A stretch of 64,000 nt of DNA, from the NCBI RefSeq assembly GCF_030817275.1, contig NZ_JAUSZD010000002.1, positions 7,848,501-7,912,500 of the forward strand, read 5' to 3'. Origin of the DNA: Paenibacillus sp. V4I7 (GTDB lineage Bacteria > Bacillota > Bacilli > Paenibacillales > NBRC-103111). Under the pieces are notes generated by a model, which saw only the letters and a list, made by a program, of their open reading frames with translations, ran no database searches and was not told the DNA's origin. Both the position numbers and the translations under genes were made by a program. Of the stretch, positions 26,234 to 35,602 are shown in pieces (within the stretch, counting starts at the first letter, position 1; each line of letters starts with the position of its first letter).

Positions 26234-27463
26234 ATGAGCAAACCGAAAGTGGTTATTCTTGGCGCAGGTTACGGTGGTCTGGTTACAGCAATTAGACTTC
26301 AGAAGCAGATGAAAGCAAGTGAGATGGATGTTACCTTGGTGAACAAACATGATTATCACTACATGACGACGCATCTGCATATGCCGGCTGCCGGTACCGA
26401 TCATCACGATAATGCCCGTGTGGCGATTGCGGATTTGATTGATGAGCGTAAGATTCATTTTGTGAAATCAACGGTAAGTCAGATTTTTCCTGAGGAAAAG
26501 AAGGTTGTGCTTGGCGATAGGGACCTCTCCTACGATTATCTGGTTATTGGGCTGGGGAGTGAGACGGAGACATTCGGCATTCCTGGGATGAATGAATATG
26601 CGATGTCGATTAAGAGCATTAACAGCGTGCGCTTTATTCGCCAGCATATTGAATATATGTTTGCCAAGTCAAAAATGGAGCCAAAGAGGACAGAATACCT
26701 CACCTTTGTGGTTGGGGGCGCAGGCTTCACTGGAACAGAGTTTGTGGGCGAATTGGCGGATCGGATCCCTGTGCTGAGCAGGACCTATGACGTAGACCCG
26801 TCCGCTGTGAAAATCATCAATATCGAAGCCTCCCCATCGGCGCTGCCTCCCGGTCTACCTGAAGATCTTGTCGAATATGGCATGGAAGTCATGCGCCGCA
26901 AGGGTGTTCAGTATAAACTATCTGCACCAATTAAGGAGTGCACGCCAGATGGCGTTATGTTGGGCAATGGCGAGTTCATTCGTGCAGGCACCGTTGTTTG
27001 GTCGGGAGGCATTCGCGGAAATTCCTTACTACAGCAAGCGGGATTTGATGTACAGAGGGGGAGGGTCAAAGTGGACGAGTGCTTGCGCTCTTACCAATAT
27101 CCCGATGTATTTATTACAGGTGATTGCTCCATTGTGATGAGCCCTCAGGGGACACCTTATCCGGCGAATGCCCAGATTGCCGTTCAGCAAGGCTACAACG
27201 TAGCGAGAAATCTCCTATATGCCGTTCGCGGCCGCGAACTTAAGCCGTTCGCATACGATTTCAAAGGGACTGTGGCATCCTTAGGCCGAGGAGAGGCAGT
27301 AGGTCTACTCAAAGTGAAGAAAGTCAAAGGCAAATTCGCCGCTCTCCTGAAAAAAGTCATCGATGCTCGCTATCTATACCTCATTGGAGGCATCCCGCTC
27401 ATATGGAAAAAAATGATTTTCAAACAAAAAACAACAGCCCGCAATTATCATGTGCCGAATTGA
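26234..27463 (+). CDS. ndh: Type II NADH dehydrogenase
   Basis: A 409-residue FAD-dependent oxidoreductase that would pass electrons from NADH to menaquinone without pumping protons. The N-terminal dinucleotide fold reads VVILGAGYGGL (residues 5-15) and a second one VVGGAGFTGTEFVGEL sits near 158. A C-terminal hydrophobic or basic tail would dock it on the membrane. The ATG at 26234 follows GGAGAGGA. Two Rex-like sites precede it, matching the NADH-Rex-Ndh feedback loop described in Bacillus. Confidence 0.92.
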   Translation: MSKPKVVILGAGYGGLVTAIRLQKQMKASEMDVTLVNKHDYHYMTTHLHMPAAGTDHHDNARVAIADLIDERKIHFVKSTVSQIFPEEKKVVLGDRDLSYDYLVIGLGSETETFGIPGMNEYAMSIKSINSVRFIRQHIEYMFAKSKMEPKRTEYLTFVVGGAGFTGTEFVGELADRIPVLSRTYDVDPSAVKIINIEASPSALPPGLPEDLVEYGMEVMRRKGVQYKLSAPIKECTPDGVMLGNGEFIRAGTVVWSGGIRGNSLLQQAGFDVQRGRVKVDECLRSYQYPDVFITGDCSIVMSPQGTPYPANAQIAVQQGYNVARNLLYAVRGRELKPFAYDFKGTVASLGRGEAVGLLKVKKVKGKFAALLKKVIDARYLYLIGGIPLIWKKMIFKQKTTARNYHVPN

Positions 27464-27480
27464 ATGAAATGATAGGCAAA

Positions 27481-27535
27481 AAACTGGATAGAGAAATCAG
27501 AAATGAATCTGAAGTTCTCTATCCAGTTTATTTTA
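27481..27535. terminator. Bidirectional terminator between ndh and the ywrO-like gene
   Basis: AAACTGGATAGAGAA and TTCTCTATCCAGTTT form a perfect 15-bp stem with an inner TCAG/CTGA pairing. T-rich sequence follows on the plus strand and A-rich sequence precedes it. Confidence 0.85.
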
Positions 27536-27536
27536 T

Positions 27537-28076
27537 TCAATGAACGAGCACACGCATGGAAGTTTGGATATGATCCGTGTACTTTTTTGCCTCTTGTGCA
27601 AGTTGTATATCTGTGGCTTCATTCGCATTATAGGTGACAAAAGCGGGAAGATAGTTGCCGTTGCATCTGGTGATGGTGCTTTGTATTGGTCTTAATAATT
27701 CGCTGATCGTGAACCAGTTGTTACCCCCCGAACGGTATCCGCTTTCCGTCCCCCCTGTTGTCGTTGCAACAATGAACTCTTTGCCTTTCAAATGATCACC
27801 TCCGGGTCCGAAAGCCCAGCCATACGTTAAAACATCATCGAACCATTTTTTTAAAAGAGGTGGGGAGCTATACCAATAAAAGGGGAACTGGAATACTACC
27901 CGGTCATATTGGAGCAGCAATTGTTGTTCCCTCTCTCTATCGATTTTCCAATCGGGGTACTCTTGATAAAGATCTCGGACATCAATGTTGGCGTGTTTCT
28001 TCAGCTCAAGTATCCAAGTCTGATTGGCACGGGAGTGATTCAGCTGGGGATGAGCGATAATAACCATTATATTCAA
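27537..28076 (-). CDS. ywrO: NAD(P)H oxidoreductase (YwrO-like, flavodoxin-2 fold)
   Basis: A 179-residue FMN-dependent quinone reductase of the KefF/MdaB/YwrO group. VVFQFPFYWYSSPPLLKKWFDDVLTYG and the glycine-rich VATTTGGTESGYRSGG shape the flavin and substrate site; the first motif starts near residue 60. I prefer the TTG at 28076, nine bases after AGAGAGG; an ATG at 28085 abuts that site. It is divergent from an HxlR regulator, as is common for electrophile-inducible reductases, so it probably detoxifies quinones or nitro compounds under that regulator. Confidence 0.85.
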   Translation of the reverse strand: MNIMVIIAHPQLNHSRANQTWILELKKHANIDVRDLYQEYPDWKIDREREQQLLLQYDRVVFQFPFYWYSSPPLLKKWFDDVLTYGWAFGPGGDHLKGKEFIVATTTGGTESGYRSGGNNWFTISELLRPIQSTITRCNGNYLPAFVTYNANEATDIQLAQEAKKYTDHIQTSMRVLVH

Positions 28077-28186
28077 AGTAAACATCCTCTCTCTTTTTGC
28101 GTAGATTAGCGAGTTACATCCTCATTATTGTGGGGAATTTCATTTTTGAAAAGTACGCTTTTTATTCATACTATGTCAGCTAAAAC

Positions 28187-28202
28187 GTACCATGGGTGGT
28201 AC
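28187..28202. promoter_or_regulatory. Candidate HxlR operator 1
   Basis: GTACC-ATGGGT-GGTAC is an inverted repeat in the gap between the divergent ywrO-like and HxlR genes. Confidence 0.5.
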
Positions 28203-28228
28203 TTGATTCCGACAGATAGTACTAAAAA

Positions 28229-28243
28229 TCGTACTAAGTACGA
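28229..28243. promoter_or_regulatory. Candidate HxlR operator 2
   Basis: TCGTACT-A-AGTACGA is a perfect 15-base palindrome, flanked by further AGTACT and CGTACTA half-sites. This density of GTAC half-sites between divergent genes suggests cooperative binding. Confidence 0.6.
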
Positions 28244-28328
28244 TAAAACATCGTACTATTTTATTTTCGGATACTTTGATAAAGTAACAACTATGAAGGT
28301 CATAATCTTGGGATCGGGAGTTGGGATC

Positions 28329-28724
28329 ATGCGGGAGGAAAATCGCGATTTCAATACGACGCAGGGGATATTGGCTACTCTGCAGGTGATCGGAGGGAAA
28401 TGGAAGCCGCTCATTTTATTTATTTTGCTGAATGAAGGCACTAAGCGCTTCGGGGAGCTGAGACGTCATCTTCCGAGTGTCACGCAAGGTATGCTCACCA
28501 ATCAACTTCGTGAGATGGAGCGAGATGGACTCGTGGTACGCCGTGTGTATCAAGAAATTCCGCCCAAGGTTGAGTACTTTTTGTCCGATCACGGAAGAAC
28601 GTTAAGTTCGGTTTTAACCAATATGTGCGGTTGGGGATTTAGCCATATCGAATTTTTGAAGAATGCAAATGTAAATGGCGGAACAGAGAATAATGATAAT
28701 CAGGAAGACGTTAATACCGTTTAA
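28329..28724 (+). CDS. HxlR family transcriptional regulator
   Basis: A 131-residue winged-helix regulator with the family core QVIGGKWKPLILFILL (residues 19-34) and MLTNQLREMERDGLVVRR. The ATG at 28329 has GGGAG 8 bases upstream; the longer frame from 28128 overlaps the operator region and is unlikely. A polar Asn/Gly-rich tail follows the domain. It is divergent from the ywrO-like reductase with several GTAC palindromes between, so it is probably the electrophile-responsive repressor of both genes. Confidence 0.88.
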   Translation: MREENRDFNTTQGILATLQVIGGKWKPLILFILLNEGTKRFGELRRHLPSVTQGMLTNQLREMERDGLVVRRVYQEIPPKVEYFLSDHGRTLSSVLTNMCGWGFSHIEFLKNANVNGGTENNDNQEDVNTV

Positions 28725-28903
28725 TAAATCCTCTGGTTCAATAAATCCATCCTATACTGCCTTGGTGTTATCCCTGTCCACTTCTTAAAAGCACTTTGAA
28801 AGGCGCTTGGCTCTGAGAAGTGAAGAAGGTAAGCGACCTCTCCTATTTTATATTCCGGTTTAGCCAAATAACCAACAGCAAGCTCTTTTCGAACTCGATT
28901 CAT
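28721..28903 (-). pseudogene. Remnant of an AraC-type regulator (C-terminal half)
   Basis: Sixty codons match only the second half of an AraC DNA-binding domain (IGEVAYLLHFSEPSAFQSAF, then WTGITPRQYR). The sensor domain and first helix-turn-helix are missing, and an in-frame stop precedes the methionine by six codons. The 3' end overlaps the HxlR stop by four bases. I read it as the leftover of a deleted gene. Confidence 0.7.
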
Positions 28904-29125
28904 GAGTGAAATGCACCTCTTTTAAAGAAATATTTCTGCAGCTTAGCCTTATCATCAAATGATACAAAGAACTAGCCATATCCTCTATGCAGTGTCGGGA
29001 CGCTTGCTTGTGAGAATGATTGTAGGACAGTCCGATGATAACGTTTCTCCTCTATTTGCCAATTGATGTTGTATCCACTGCATACGATCACATTATATTT
29101 TTGAAAAGCCGCTAAGCCTTGACCG
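28904..29125. other. Non-coding gap between two gene remnants
   Basis: No ribosome-site-supported frame is present. A minus-strand stretch of about 57 codons without stops (roughly 28960-29140) has no start and I cannot assign it; it may be decayed coding sequence. Confidence 0.4.
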
Positions 29126-29320
29126 ATGGACACACCTTCCTGGTACTACCGATGGGTGTACAAACAAGCAGGGCATCATGTCATGAAGCGTGGGACCTTG
29201 CAATTCAGTGGAGTCAATCCCGTCAAGATTACAGAAATAACTCCCGTTAAGTCCTCAACGGATAAGCAGCGTGATAAGTGGCTAGCAGATGTTGAGAAGT
29301 TAGGTTTGAAGCGTTCATAG
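29126..29320 (+). pseudogene. Remnant of an NAD(P)H dehydrogenase (flavodoxin-2 family)
   Basis: Sixty-four codons resemble only the C-terminal end of quinone-reductase-type flavoproteins (DTPSWYYRW, HHVMKRGTLQFSGV, KQRDKWL). The flavin-binding part is absent and an in-frame TGA lies two codons upstream. With the adjacent AraC remnant it suggests a decayed regulator-reductase pair. Confidence 0.65.
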
Positions 29321-29386
29321 AAATAGAAAAAGACTAAAAAAATGCAGCTTGGAAGCTGTGTTTTTCAGTCGTTTCTGCCCTTATGT

Positions 29387-30463
29387 TCACGAATCAATCG
29401 TATTAAATTTCAAATTCCCACTATTTCTAATTCTTACTTTCACATTTAATGTCACTTTCAGCTGAGGATACCAGTTTTTTCTCCATTCCTTTAATTGCGC
29501 ATGAGAAAGATCATTACGGAAATATTGTCCATATCCAAACAAATCAGACTGATTTTCCTGCAGTTTGGCAATCATCGCCTTAGCCCGCTTACTCAACAAG
29601 TTTTTGAGTTCCTCCTTTATCTGTTCTTTACTGGGATTGCCCTTCGTCTCCAGAAGCATGACAATAACCTTCATTTCCGTTTCCACTTGAGGTGTATTGC
29701 TCTTAAAATGATGACGGTGCTTAAAATCAACGTCGACTAGAAGCACGTTGGCATGCTCCATTACTTCTACATTAGCCCCCTGAAAATTACCTTTCATAAT
29801 GTTGTAGATTAGCGTATCATCCGAAGAAATTGTTCCTACCATGAATCCCCGGCTCATGATGGCGGAACCATCTAACTGAAACATCGTACGCTCTCCAGGT
29901 TTAATTATAGGAAGAGCAAAATCTTCCGTATGCGAATAAACCCCTCGAAACGCTTCCCATAAATACACAATAGAAGTAGTGGGTGTCCAACCAGCCAACT
30001 TGTTGAAATAATCATAGCTCGCAGTGCCACCTTCCGCTCCGCCTTGCTCTTTTTTGTTTAACATTTCGATAAAATCACCTCTATACACAGAAACCAGCGC
30101 TTTAGGTGCAATGTCATGAGACCTAATGGCATATTCAAGCACTTCTTTTATACCAAGCTTAGCGGTTTTTTCATCAATCATCAGAAGTTTGAGATGCAGT
30201 AAATCAATACTGCTTTCTACATTTCCTCGCATCCGATCCAAGGCTTCACTGATTGTTGAGGCTTCCCCAGTTATGATTCGTGGCATCATATTCTTGGCAT
30301 TATTGGGAGGTATTCGAAGCCCTACCTTATACGTTTTTGCATCTGTTAGACTAATAGCCATTGCTACAGGCAGTATCCTTTTATTAATATCCTTATTGTC
30401 CCAACAGCCCGATAACAGGGAGATAGTTAGGAGGGCAAAGACTAAACGAAGTATGTATTTCAT
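29387..30463 (-). CDS. Spore germination lipoprotein, Ger(x)C family
   Basis: A 358-residue lipoprotein forming the C subunit of a germinant receptor in the inner spore membrane. The signal ends in the lipobox LLSGC (acylated cysteine near residue 20), followed by the family start WDNKDINKR. It is the third gene of a gerA-gerB-gerC operon and overlaps gerB by four bases. The germinant is unknown. Expression is expected in the forespore under sigma-G. Confidence 0.93.
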   Translation of the reverse strand: MKYILRLVFALLTISLLSGCWDNKDINKRILPVAMAISLTDAKTYKVGLRIPPNNAKNMMPRIITGEASTISEALDRMRGNVESSIDLLHLKLLMIDEKTAKLGIKEVLEYAIRSHDIAPKALVSVYRGDFIEMLNKKEQGGAEGGTASYDYFNKLAGWTPTTSIVYLWEAFRGVYSHTEDFALPIIKPGERTMFQLDGSAIMSRGFMVGTISSDDTLIYNIMKGNFQGANVEVMEHANVLLVDVDFKHRHHFKSNTPQVETEMKVIVMLLETKGNPSKEQIKEELKNLLSKRAKAMIAKLQENQSDLFGYGQYFRNDLSHAQLKEWRKNWYPQLKVTLNVKVRIRNSGNLKFNTIDS

Positions 30464-31539
30464 CCTTGGTTAACTCGCCTCCTTTGCAGCGCGCCAATAA
30501 TCCCAATTACAACTGGAAAGATAAAGATACTATAAGCTCGGAGCCCAGTATCCAGCCAAATTAATTGTTCAGTTTCAGACCAACCTGGAACCAGTGAACT
30601 AAGAAAGTAGGTAATGAGTGTAATAATTACACTTAACCACTTATTGGATAAGGGAACAACGATGCTCCGAAACATTTCAGCTATGATCCAAATTAAAACC
30701 GCACTATAGACAATTAGAAAAGCAATCATAGAAGTTGTGTAAAAAAGCGTCATTCTCTCGAATATGGACCAGCTCATATCGATTGTATCCATTCCTGTGT
30801 GAAGAGGAAATTGGAATTGAATGACAGTCTCTTGCCCGAAAATGAGAAGGGGTATATAAACGGATGCCAAATATAAAGGACTCAAGCCAGCAACCAAAAG
30901 GATGAATACCTTGCGGCTGCGCGCGACATTTTGAAAAAAAGGATGAATCATACCCAAAAATAAAAACCCAGAAAAAGCAAAAAAACTGGAATAATAAGCA
31001 GGATGCCTCAAAAAATCAAAGGTAGTGTTCCAAATGGGGAAGGCATTACGTATATCGAAATTTGACATGGAGCTGCTGAGTGCTGCAGAAATCCAAGGTA
31101 TGAACAAAACGGAGATAATGACACTAGTTCTGAGCACTGTTCCAATGCCATGCCAAGCTGCAAACAAGCCCAAAAAGATAAAGCAGAGTAAGGCCCATAT
31201 CGGCGTTTTTGGTAAAAATACGATGGTCATCATTTCAGAATATACTCTAGAGATTAATACTAGAGTCGCTAGGAAATATAACATGATTGGAATTAGAAGG
31301 ATTCTTGATAGCCAGGGTCCCAAAGCTTGTTTACAAATCTGAACGATCGTCATATTAGGGAAAGATGACAGGCCTCTCAGATAGATCCACATCACAATTA
31401 CTTCAAATAGGCAGCCAATCAGTATCGCTTCCCAATGGCCCTTACTTGTCGATTCAAATATTTTCTCAGGATATACAAAAAAAATCAGTCCGAAATGGAC
31501 AGTAATGAATGTCAGATAGACGGATATTTTATTAACCAT
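30460..31539 (-). CDS. Spore germination permease, GerB family
   Basis: A 359-residue membrane protein with about ten helices, of the APC-related GerB family that binds small germinants such as amino acids. SVYLTFITVHFGLIFFVYPE at the start and IPIMLYFLATLVLISRVYSE are family-like. It overlaps gerA by eight bases upstream and gerC by four downstream, implying tight translational coupling. Confidence 0.93.
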   Translation of the reverse strand: MVNKISVYLTFITVHFGLIFFVYPEKIFESTSKGHWEAILIGCLFEVIVMWIYLRGLSSFPNMTIVQICKQALGPWLSRILLIPIMLYFLATLVLISRVYSEMMTIVFLPKTPIWALLCFIFLGLFAAWHGIGTVLRTSVIISVLFIPWISAALSSSMSNFDIRNAFPIWNTTFDFLRHPAYYSSFFAFSGFLFLGMIHPFFQNVARSRKVFILLVAGLSPLYLASVYIPLLIFGQETVIQFQFPLHTGMDTIDMSWSIFERMTLFYTTSMIAFLIVYSAVLIWIIAEMFRSIVVPLSNKWLSVIITLITYFLSSLVPGWSETEQLIWLDTGLRAYSIFIFPVVIGIIGALQRRRVNQG

Positions 31540-32869
31540 CCTGGGGACCTTCCTTTACATTTACATTGATATAAGCGACATCCAATGTCGTGATAGAGGC
31601 CATATAGATGGACAGCCAAATGAGTCCGCCAATTGTTCCAAGAACACCAAAAATGGCACTAAGCACGATCAGAACATATTTAGCCATTCGAATAAACAAG
31701 CCATTTTGTACACCGTTCAATGTAAAATTCGCTAAAGCGGAAGCGGCCAAAACAATAATGAATAGATTGCTTACCAATTTTGCGCTTACAACGGCTTGCC
31801 CAAGAATAATTCCACCCACTGTTGTTATCGAGGGACCGATACTCTTGGGAAGGCGAACACTGGCTTCAATCAGCATCTCTAGAATAATTAACATAAATAT
31901 GACTTCCAAAAAGGCAGGATAGGGTACCCCTTCACGGCTCTGAGCAACAGACAAAGCTAGTTGTATTCTCAAAACCTCTGGATTCACGGAGACCAACGAT
32001 ACATAAAGAGCAGGTAAGACTATAGCGATAAACAAGCCGATAATCCGAAGCGTCCGCAATGAAATCATTGTGACCTTGGGGAAGTTACGATCTGAGTTCA
32101 CACACCAGAGATCTATAATGATAACGGGCATAACAAAAGCAAACGGAAGCCCTTCGATAAACAGGATAACACGACCATTTTTCAGGTGGTCAGCCGTTTC
32201 TGCCGGTCGCTCAGAAGTTAAACAAGGGGACATAAGACTGAAATTCCCTTTTCCTAAAACTTTAATGATTTCTTGCAAATGATGAAATTCTTTTGCTTTG
32301 TTTGCCTCGAGCTTCTTAATTAAAGATGTAAGTAAATTATGATTTACAGAGTCTGATAAATAAGTTACGGTCGTTCTTTTTGGTTGTTTTGTCCCCAAAA
32401 TCAAGGTTTTCATGGTTAGTGTAGGGGATCTTAGCTCGTCGCGGATCAACGCCATATTGGTGTCCAAATCCTCATTAAATGCTACAAAAGAAGAATCAAT
32501 GACGTTTTCATTTTGTGGAACATTTAGCGTTCTCCTAATCGTTGACGGAACAGGCTTGATAACAAAATTTCTTATAGGGTTATCGAGTAAGTATATGACT
32601 AAATTACCTTCCAATAAGCTGCTCATCTGCAAGTCGTAAGAAGCGTTTAATTTGCCATTAAATAGGCTTATTTGTTGCAGCCAATCACTGATTGGACTGG
32701 ACTCCATCCAAGATAATAATTGATTCGTTTGTGAAAGGTTAACAAAGGGGCGAAAATAACAAAATACAACTTCCTTATCCAAAAGTTGTTTTCGTTCCAT
32801 AACAAAATCGCTATTTGACTCAAATTGAAGTTTAAGTCTGGCTATATCCGTTGTTTCTGTCAGATTCAT
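31532..32869 (-). CDS. Spore germination protein, GerA family
   Basis: A 445-residue subunit with an N-terminal hydrophilic region (about 1-240) and a C-terminal membrane region of about five helices (beginning ILFIEGLPFAFVMP). Family hallmarks include RREGVPYPAFLEVIFM-like text, here SREGVPYPAFLEVIFMLIILE. The length is slightly below the usual 470-500 residues, the missing part being in the soluble N-terminus. It is the first gene of the ger operon. Confidence 0.92.
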   Translation of the reverse strand: MNLTETTDIARLKLQFESNSDFVMERKQLLDKEVVFCYFRPFVNLSQTNQLLSWMESSPISDWLQQISLFNGKLNASYDLQMSSLLEGNLVIYLLDNPIRNFVIKPVPSTIRRTLNVPQNENVIDSSFVAFNEDLDTNMALIRDELRSPTLTMKTLILGTKQPKRTTVTYLSDSVNHNLLTSLIKKLEANKAKEFHHLQEIIKVLGKGNFSLMSPCLTSERPAETADHLKNGRVILFIEGLPFAFVMPVIIIDLWCVNSDRNFPKVTMISLRTLRIIGLFIAIVLPALYVSLVSVNPEVLRIQLALSVAQSREGVPYPAFLEVIFMLIILEMLIEASVRLPKSIGPSITTVGGIILGQAVVSAKLVSNLFIIVLAASALANFTLNGVQNGLFIRMAKYVLIVLSAIFGVLGTIGGLIWLSIYMASITTLDVAYINVNVKEGPQDG

Positions 32870-33221
32870 GTCATCACCTGAAAGTAGGTTTCCTTGGAAA
32901 ACGGAAATTTATTCCTTACCCCTCAGAAGTGAATGGTTAGATGATTATGCAGTTCCTCATTTGTTTCTTGTACAGGAGTTAGAGTTACCATCATAATGCA
33001 ATATTCTCCTTTACTTTGCTCCAATAATAACTCGGATCATTAACAAATGTTTAAAAAACCACGATGTAATAAGAGAACAGAAGAAAATCAATGAATCGTA
33101 TGATTGTAAGCGAATTATTGAGTGAAAGTGGTGGTTGGAGTTATCTTTTTAAGTTTTTTCGATCCTTTACTATGCTGCAAGAAGAGAGTAGTATTCAACT
33201 CGTACGTTACAGTTGAATATT
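32870..33221. other. Intergenic region upstream of the riboswitch
   Basis: This gap between the divergent ger operon and kimA should hold both promoters. ATTCAACT (33193-33200) and AGTTGAAT (33211-33218) form an inverted repeat immediately before the riboswitch. I could not identify a convincing sigma-A or sigma-G promoter. Confidence 0.4.
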
Positions 33222-33370
33222 TCGCTTAATTTTCTTATTTAGAAAAGCGGGGGAACCATAAGATTCATGGGGTGAGTAAAGGTGCTTCAGTAGGGTACCT
33301 TTTAGGGCAGATTCTCGCGGCCCGAACCCGACAGCTAACCTCGTAAGCGACCGTGGGAAGGAGAACATGT
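33222..33370 (+). promoter_or_regulatory. c-di-AMP riboswitch (ydaO/yuaA type)
   Basis: The closing stem is TCGCTTA (33222-33228) with TAAGCGA (33344-33350). Conserved blocks of the class are present in order: AGCGGGGGAACCAT, ATGGGGTGAGTAAAG, GTAGGGTACC, CCCGAACCCGACAGCTAACC. A terminator follows, so binding of c-di-AMP should switch off expression of the downstream potassium transporter. The end coordinate is approximate. Confidence 0.92.
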
Positions 33371-33375
33371 GTATA

Positions 33376-33403
33376 AACACAAGGTCTATCCTTGTGTTTT
33401 TTT
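33376..33403 (+). terminator. Riboswitch-controlled terminator
   Basis: AACACAAGG and CCTTGTGTT form a 9-bp stem with a 5-base loop, then a run of T. It lies between the riboswitch and kimA and is the expected expression platform. Confidence 0.85.
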
Positions 33404-33461
33404 GCGTCCTAAAACGCAGTTTTCAGTCAGAGACTAGGTTTAATTGGAGGAAATAACACGA

Positions 33462-35297
33462 ATGACAAGCGATTCATTAAAAAAAATTATGTTTGGCAAA
33501 CCGCTCAAATCCAGCGAAATTGAATCAGAAAAATTGCCGGTTTGGAAAGGACTGCCGATTCTATCCTCGGATGCCTTATCGTCGGTCTCCTACGGGACAG
33601 AGCAGATTCTTTTAGAACTCGCGACCGTTGGGATTGCCGCTTTTGCGTTCTCTTTGCCCATTGCGATATCCATTATCGCTTTGATTATGCTTCTTGTTTT
33701 GAGCTACCGACAGGTGATTGAGGCGTATCCGCAAGGCGGCGGAGCCTATATGGTTACCAAAGAAAATCTAGGAATGGCATGGGGAAGATTGACAGGAGTT
33801 TCGCTGCTTATCGACTACACACTTACCGTTGCCGTTTCAATCTCTGCCGGCGTGCAGGCGATTACGTCAGCTTTTCCATCGGCGGTGCCGTATATTGTTC
33901 CGATTACTTTAATTCTTGTATGGATCATGGTTTGGCTTAATCTGCGAGGAACTTCAGAATCAGGTACGATTTTCGCTATTCCAACGTACTTTTTTATTCT
34001 TTGTATATTACTGCTAGTGGGCAAAGGCATATACGATATGCTGACAGGATCATTGAATACGCATCCTATTGCGTTTGCTCCGAGTTCAATGACGAGCTCA
34101 TTAACGTTATTCGTCCTTTTAAAAGCATTTTCCTCCGGGTGTTCAGCCGTGACAGGGATCGAAGCCATCTCCGATGCCGTGCCGCATTTCCGCACACCGT
34201 CCGTAAAAAACGCGAAGCGTACGTTAGTATCCTTAGGGACACTTTTGGCTATCGTGTTTGGAGGAGTAACGATCTTAGCTTTGGGATATGGCATTGCACC
34301 TGATCCTAATGGTCATACATCCGTATTATCGATGGTAACAGAGCATGCTTTTGGTCGTGGAGCGATGTACTATGCAACTCAAATCGGTACCATGCTTATT
34401 CTAGTTTTGGCAGCCAATACTAGCTTCAACGGGTTTCCAATCTTAGCATCCATTATGGCACAGGATAAAAACTTCCCGCGTATGTTCTCATTCCGAGGAG
34501 ACCGACTTTCGTTTCATTATGGTATTATCACACTCGGCGTACTGGCCAGTATTCTTCTTATTGGTTTCAAAGGTAAGACAGATGCACTCATTCCTCTATA
34601 TGCGATAGGCGTGTTTTTATCTTTTACACTTGCGCAAGGCGGCTTGGTTCGTAAATGGTTGAAAGAGCGTGTGAAAGGTTGGATCGGAAAGCTGCTCATC
34701 AATGGTTTTGGCGGGATCGTATCTCTTGCTGTTTTACTCATATTTTCTATAACTAAATTTTCCGAAGGTGCGTGGATTGTTATTATCATAACCCCACTGC
34801 TGCTTTGGTTAATTACGAAAATTAGTCATCACTACGATGATGTAGCGAATCAATTGCGTATTGATATAACGATTGAGCGGGTTTACACGAAGGAACCATT
34901 GATTATTGTGCCTGTGGCGGGCATTCATCGGGTTGTAGCACAGTCCTTGAGCTATGCGAAATCGTTGTCGCCAAACGTAATTGCCTTCTACGTATCGTTC
35001 TCAGATGAAGATGAAGAATTGATGCAGGAGAAGTGGGAGAAGTGGGATCCGGGCGTTCGATTGGTTGTTTTTAAATCACGTTATCGGACGATCCTGAAGC
35101 CGCTAGCTGAATTTATCGAGAGAATTGACACGCATGTTTCGGAAAAACAAAACATTATGGTCATTTTACCGCAATTTATGCCGAAAAAATGGTGGCATCG
35201 ACTGCTCCATAACCAATCTGCTGCACGTATTCGCGCGAAGCTTCAAGCGGATAAAGATATCGTCGTGGCGACGGTACCGTATCATTTGCACGAGTAG
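33462..35297 (+). CDS. kimA: High-affinity potassium transporter KimA-like (YdaO)
   Basis: A 611-residue protein of the amino acid-polyamine-organocation superfamily: about twelve helices (residues 30-460) and a cytoplasmic C-terminal domain (about 470-611) like that to which c-di-AMP binds in KimA. The start region LPILSSDALSSVSYGTEQIL is typical. The ATG at 33462 is 11 bases after GGAGG. The c-di-AMP riboswitch upstream is the classic control of Bacillus kimA, which supports potassium rather than amino acids as substrate. Confidence 0.9.
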   Translation: MTSDSLKKIMFGKPLKSSEIESEKLPVWKGLPILSSDALSSVSYGTEQILLELATVGIAAFAFSLPIAISIIALIMLLVLSYRQVIEAYPQGGGAYMVTKENLGMAWGRLTGVSLLIDYTLTVAVSISAGVQAITSAFPSAVPYIVPITLILVWIMVWLNLRGTSESGTIFAIPTYFFILCILLLVGKGIYDMLTGSLNTHPIAFAPSSMTSSLTLFVLLKAFSSGCSAVTGIEAISDAVPHFRTPSVKNAKRTLVSLGTLLAIVFGGVTILALGYGIAPDPNGHTSVLSMVTEHAFGRGAMYYATQIGTMLILVLAANTSFNGFPILASIMAQDKNFPRMFSFRGDRLSFHYGIITLGVLASILLIGFKGKTDALIPLYAIGVFLSFTLAQGGLVRKWLKERVKGWIGKLLINGFGGIVSLAVLLIFSITKFSEGAWIVIIITPLLLWLITKISHHYDDVANQLRIDITIERVYTKEPLIIVPVAGIHRVVAQSLSYAKSLSPNVIAFYVSFSDEDEELMQEKWEKWDPGVRLVVFKSRYRTILKPLAEFIERIDTHVSEKQNIMVILPQFMPKKWWHRLLHNQSAARIRAKLQADKDIVVATVPYHLHE

Positions 35298-35341
35298 AAG
35301 TGTACAATAATAGGGAGAAACTGAACTGAGGTGAACCCGTT

Positions 35342-35602
35342 ATGGCTAAGAAAAAATGGTCGTCTACTCCTGCTGTTACCAGCGTGCAAGATAAACCTGC
35401 AACACTTAAGGATTTACTGCGCCCTGAAATACTTGAGGGACTCAAAGCGCAAGCTGATGCCATGAAAGCAGAGGAACAAGCGAAGAAAGATGCAGAGAGA
35501 GCGAAGGCGGAAGCTGCTCGCAAAGCAGAAGAAAAGCGGCTTGAGAATGATTTTGGACATCTGCTGAGTAAGAGCAGTCTGGATTGGCGTAAGCACAAAT
35601 GA
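35342..35602 (+). CDS. yqkE: YqkE family protein (DUF3886)
   Basis: An 86-residue, highly charged protein. After a basic start (MAKKKW) and the conserved TLKDLLRPEILEGLK block (about 21-35), a long Ala/Lys/Glu coiled coil occupies about 37-70. It matches the YqkE family of unknown function. GAGGTGA precedes the ATG. Its stop overlaps the next start as ATGA. Confidence 0.82.
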   Translation: MAKKKWSSTPAVTSVQDKPATLKDLLRPEILEGLKAQADAMKAEEQAKKDAERAKAEAARKAEEKRLENDFGHLLSKSSLDWRKHK

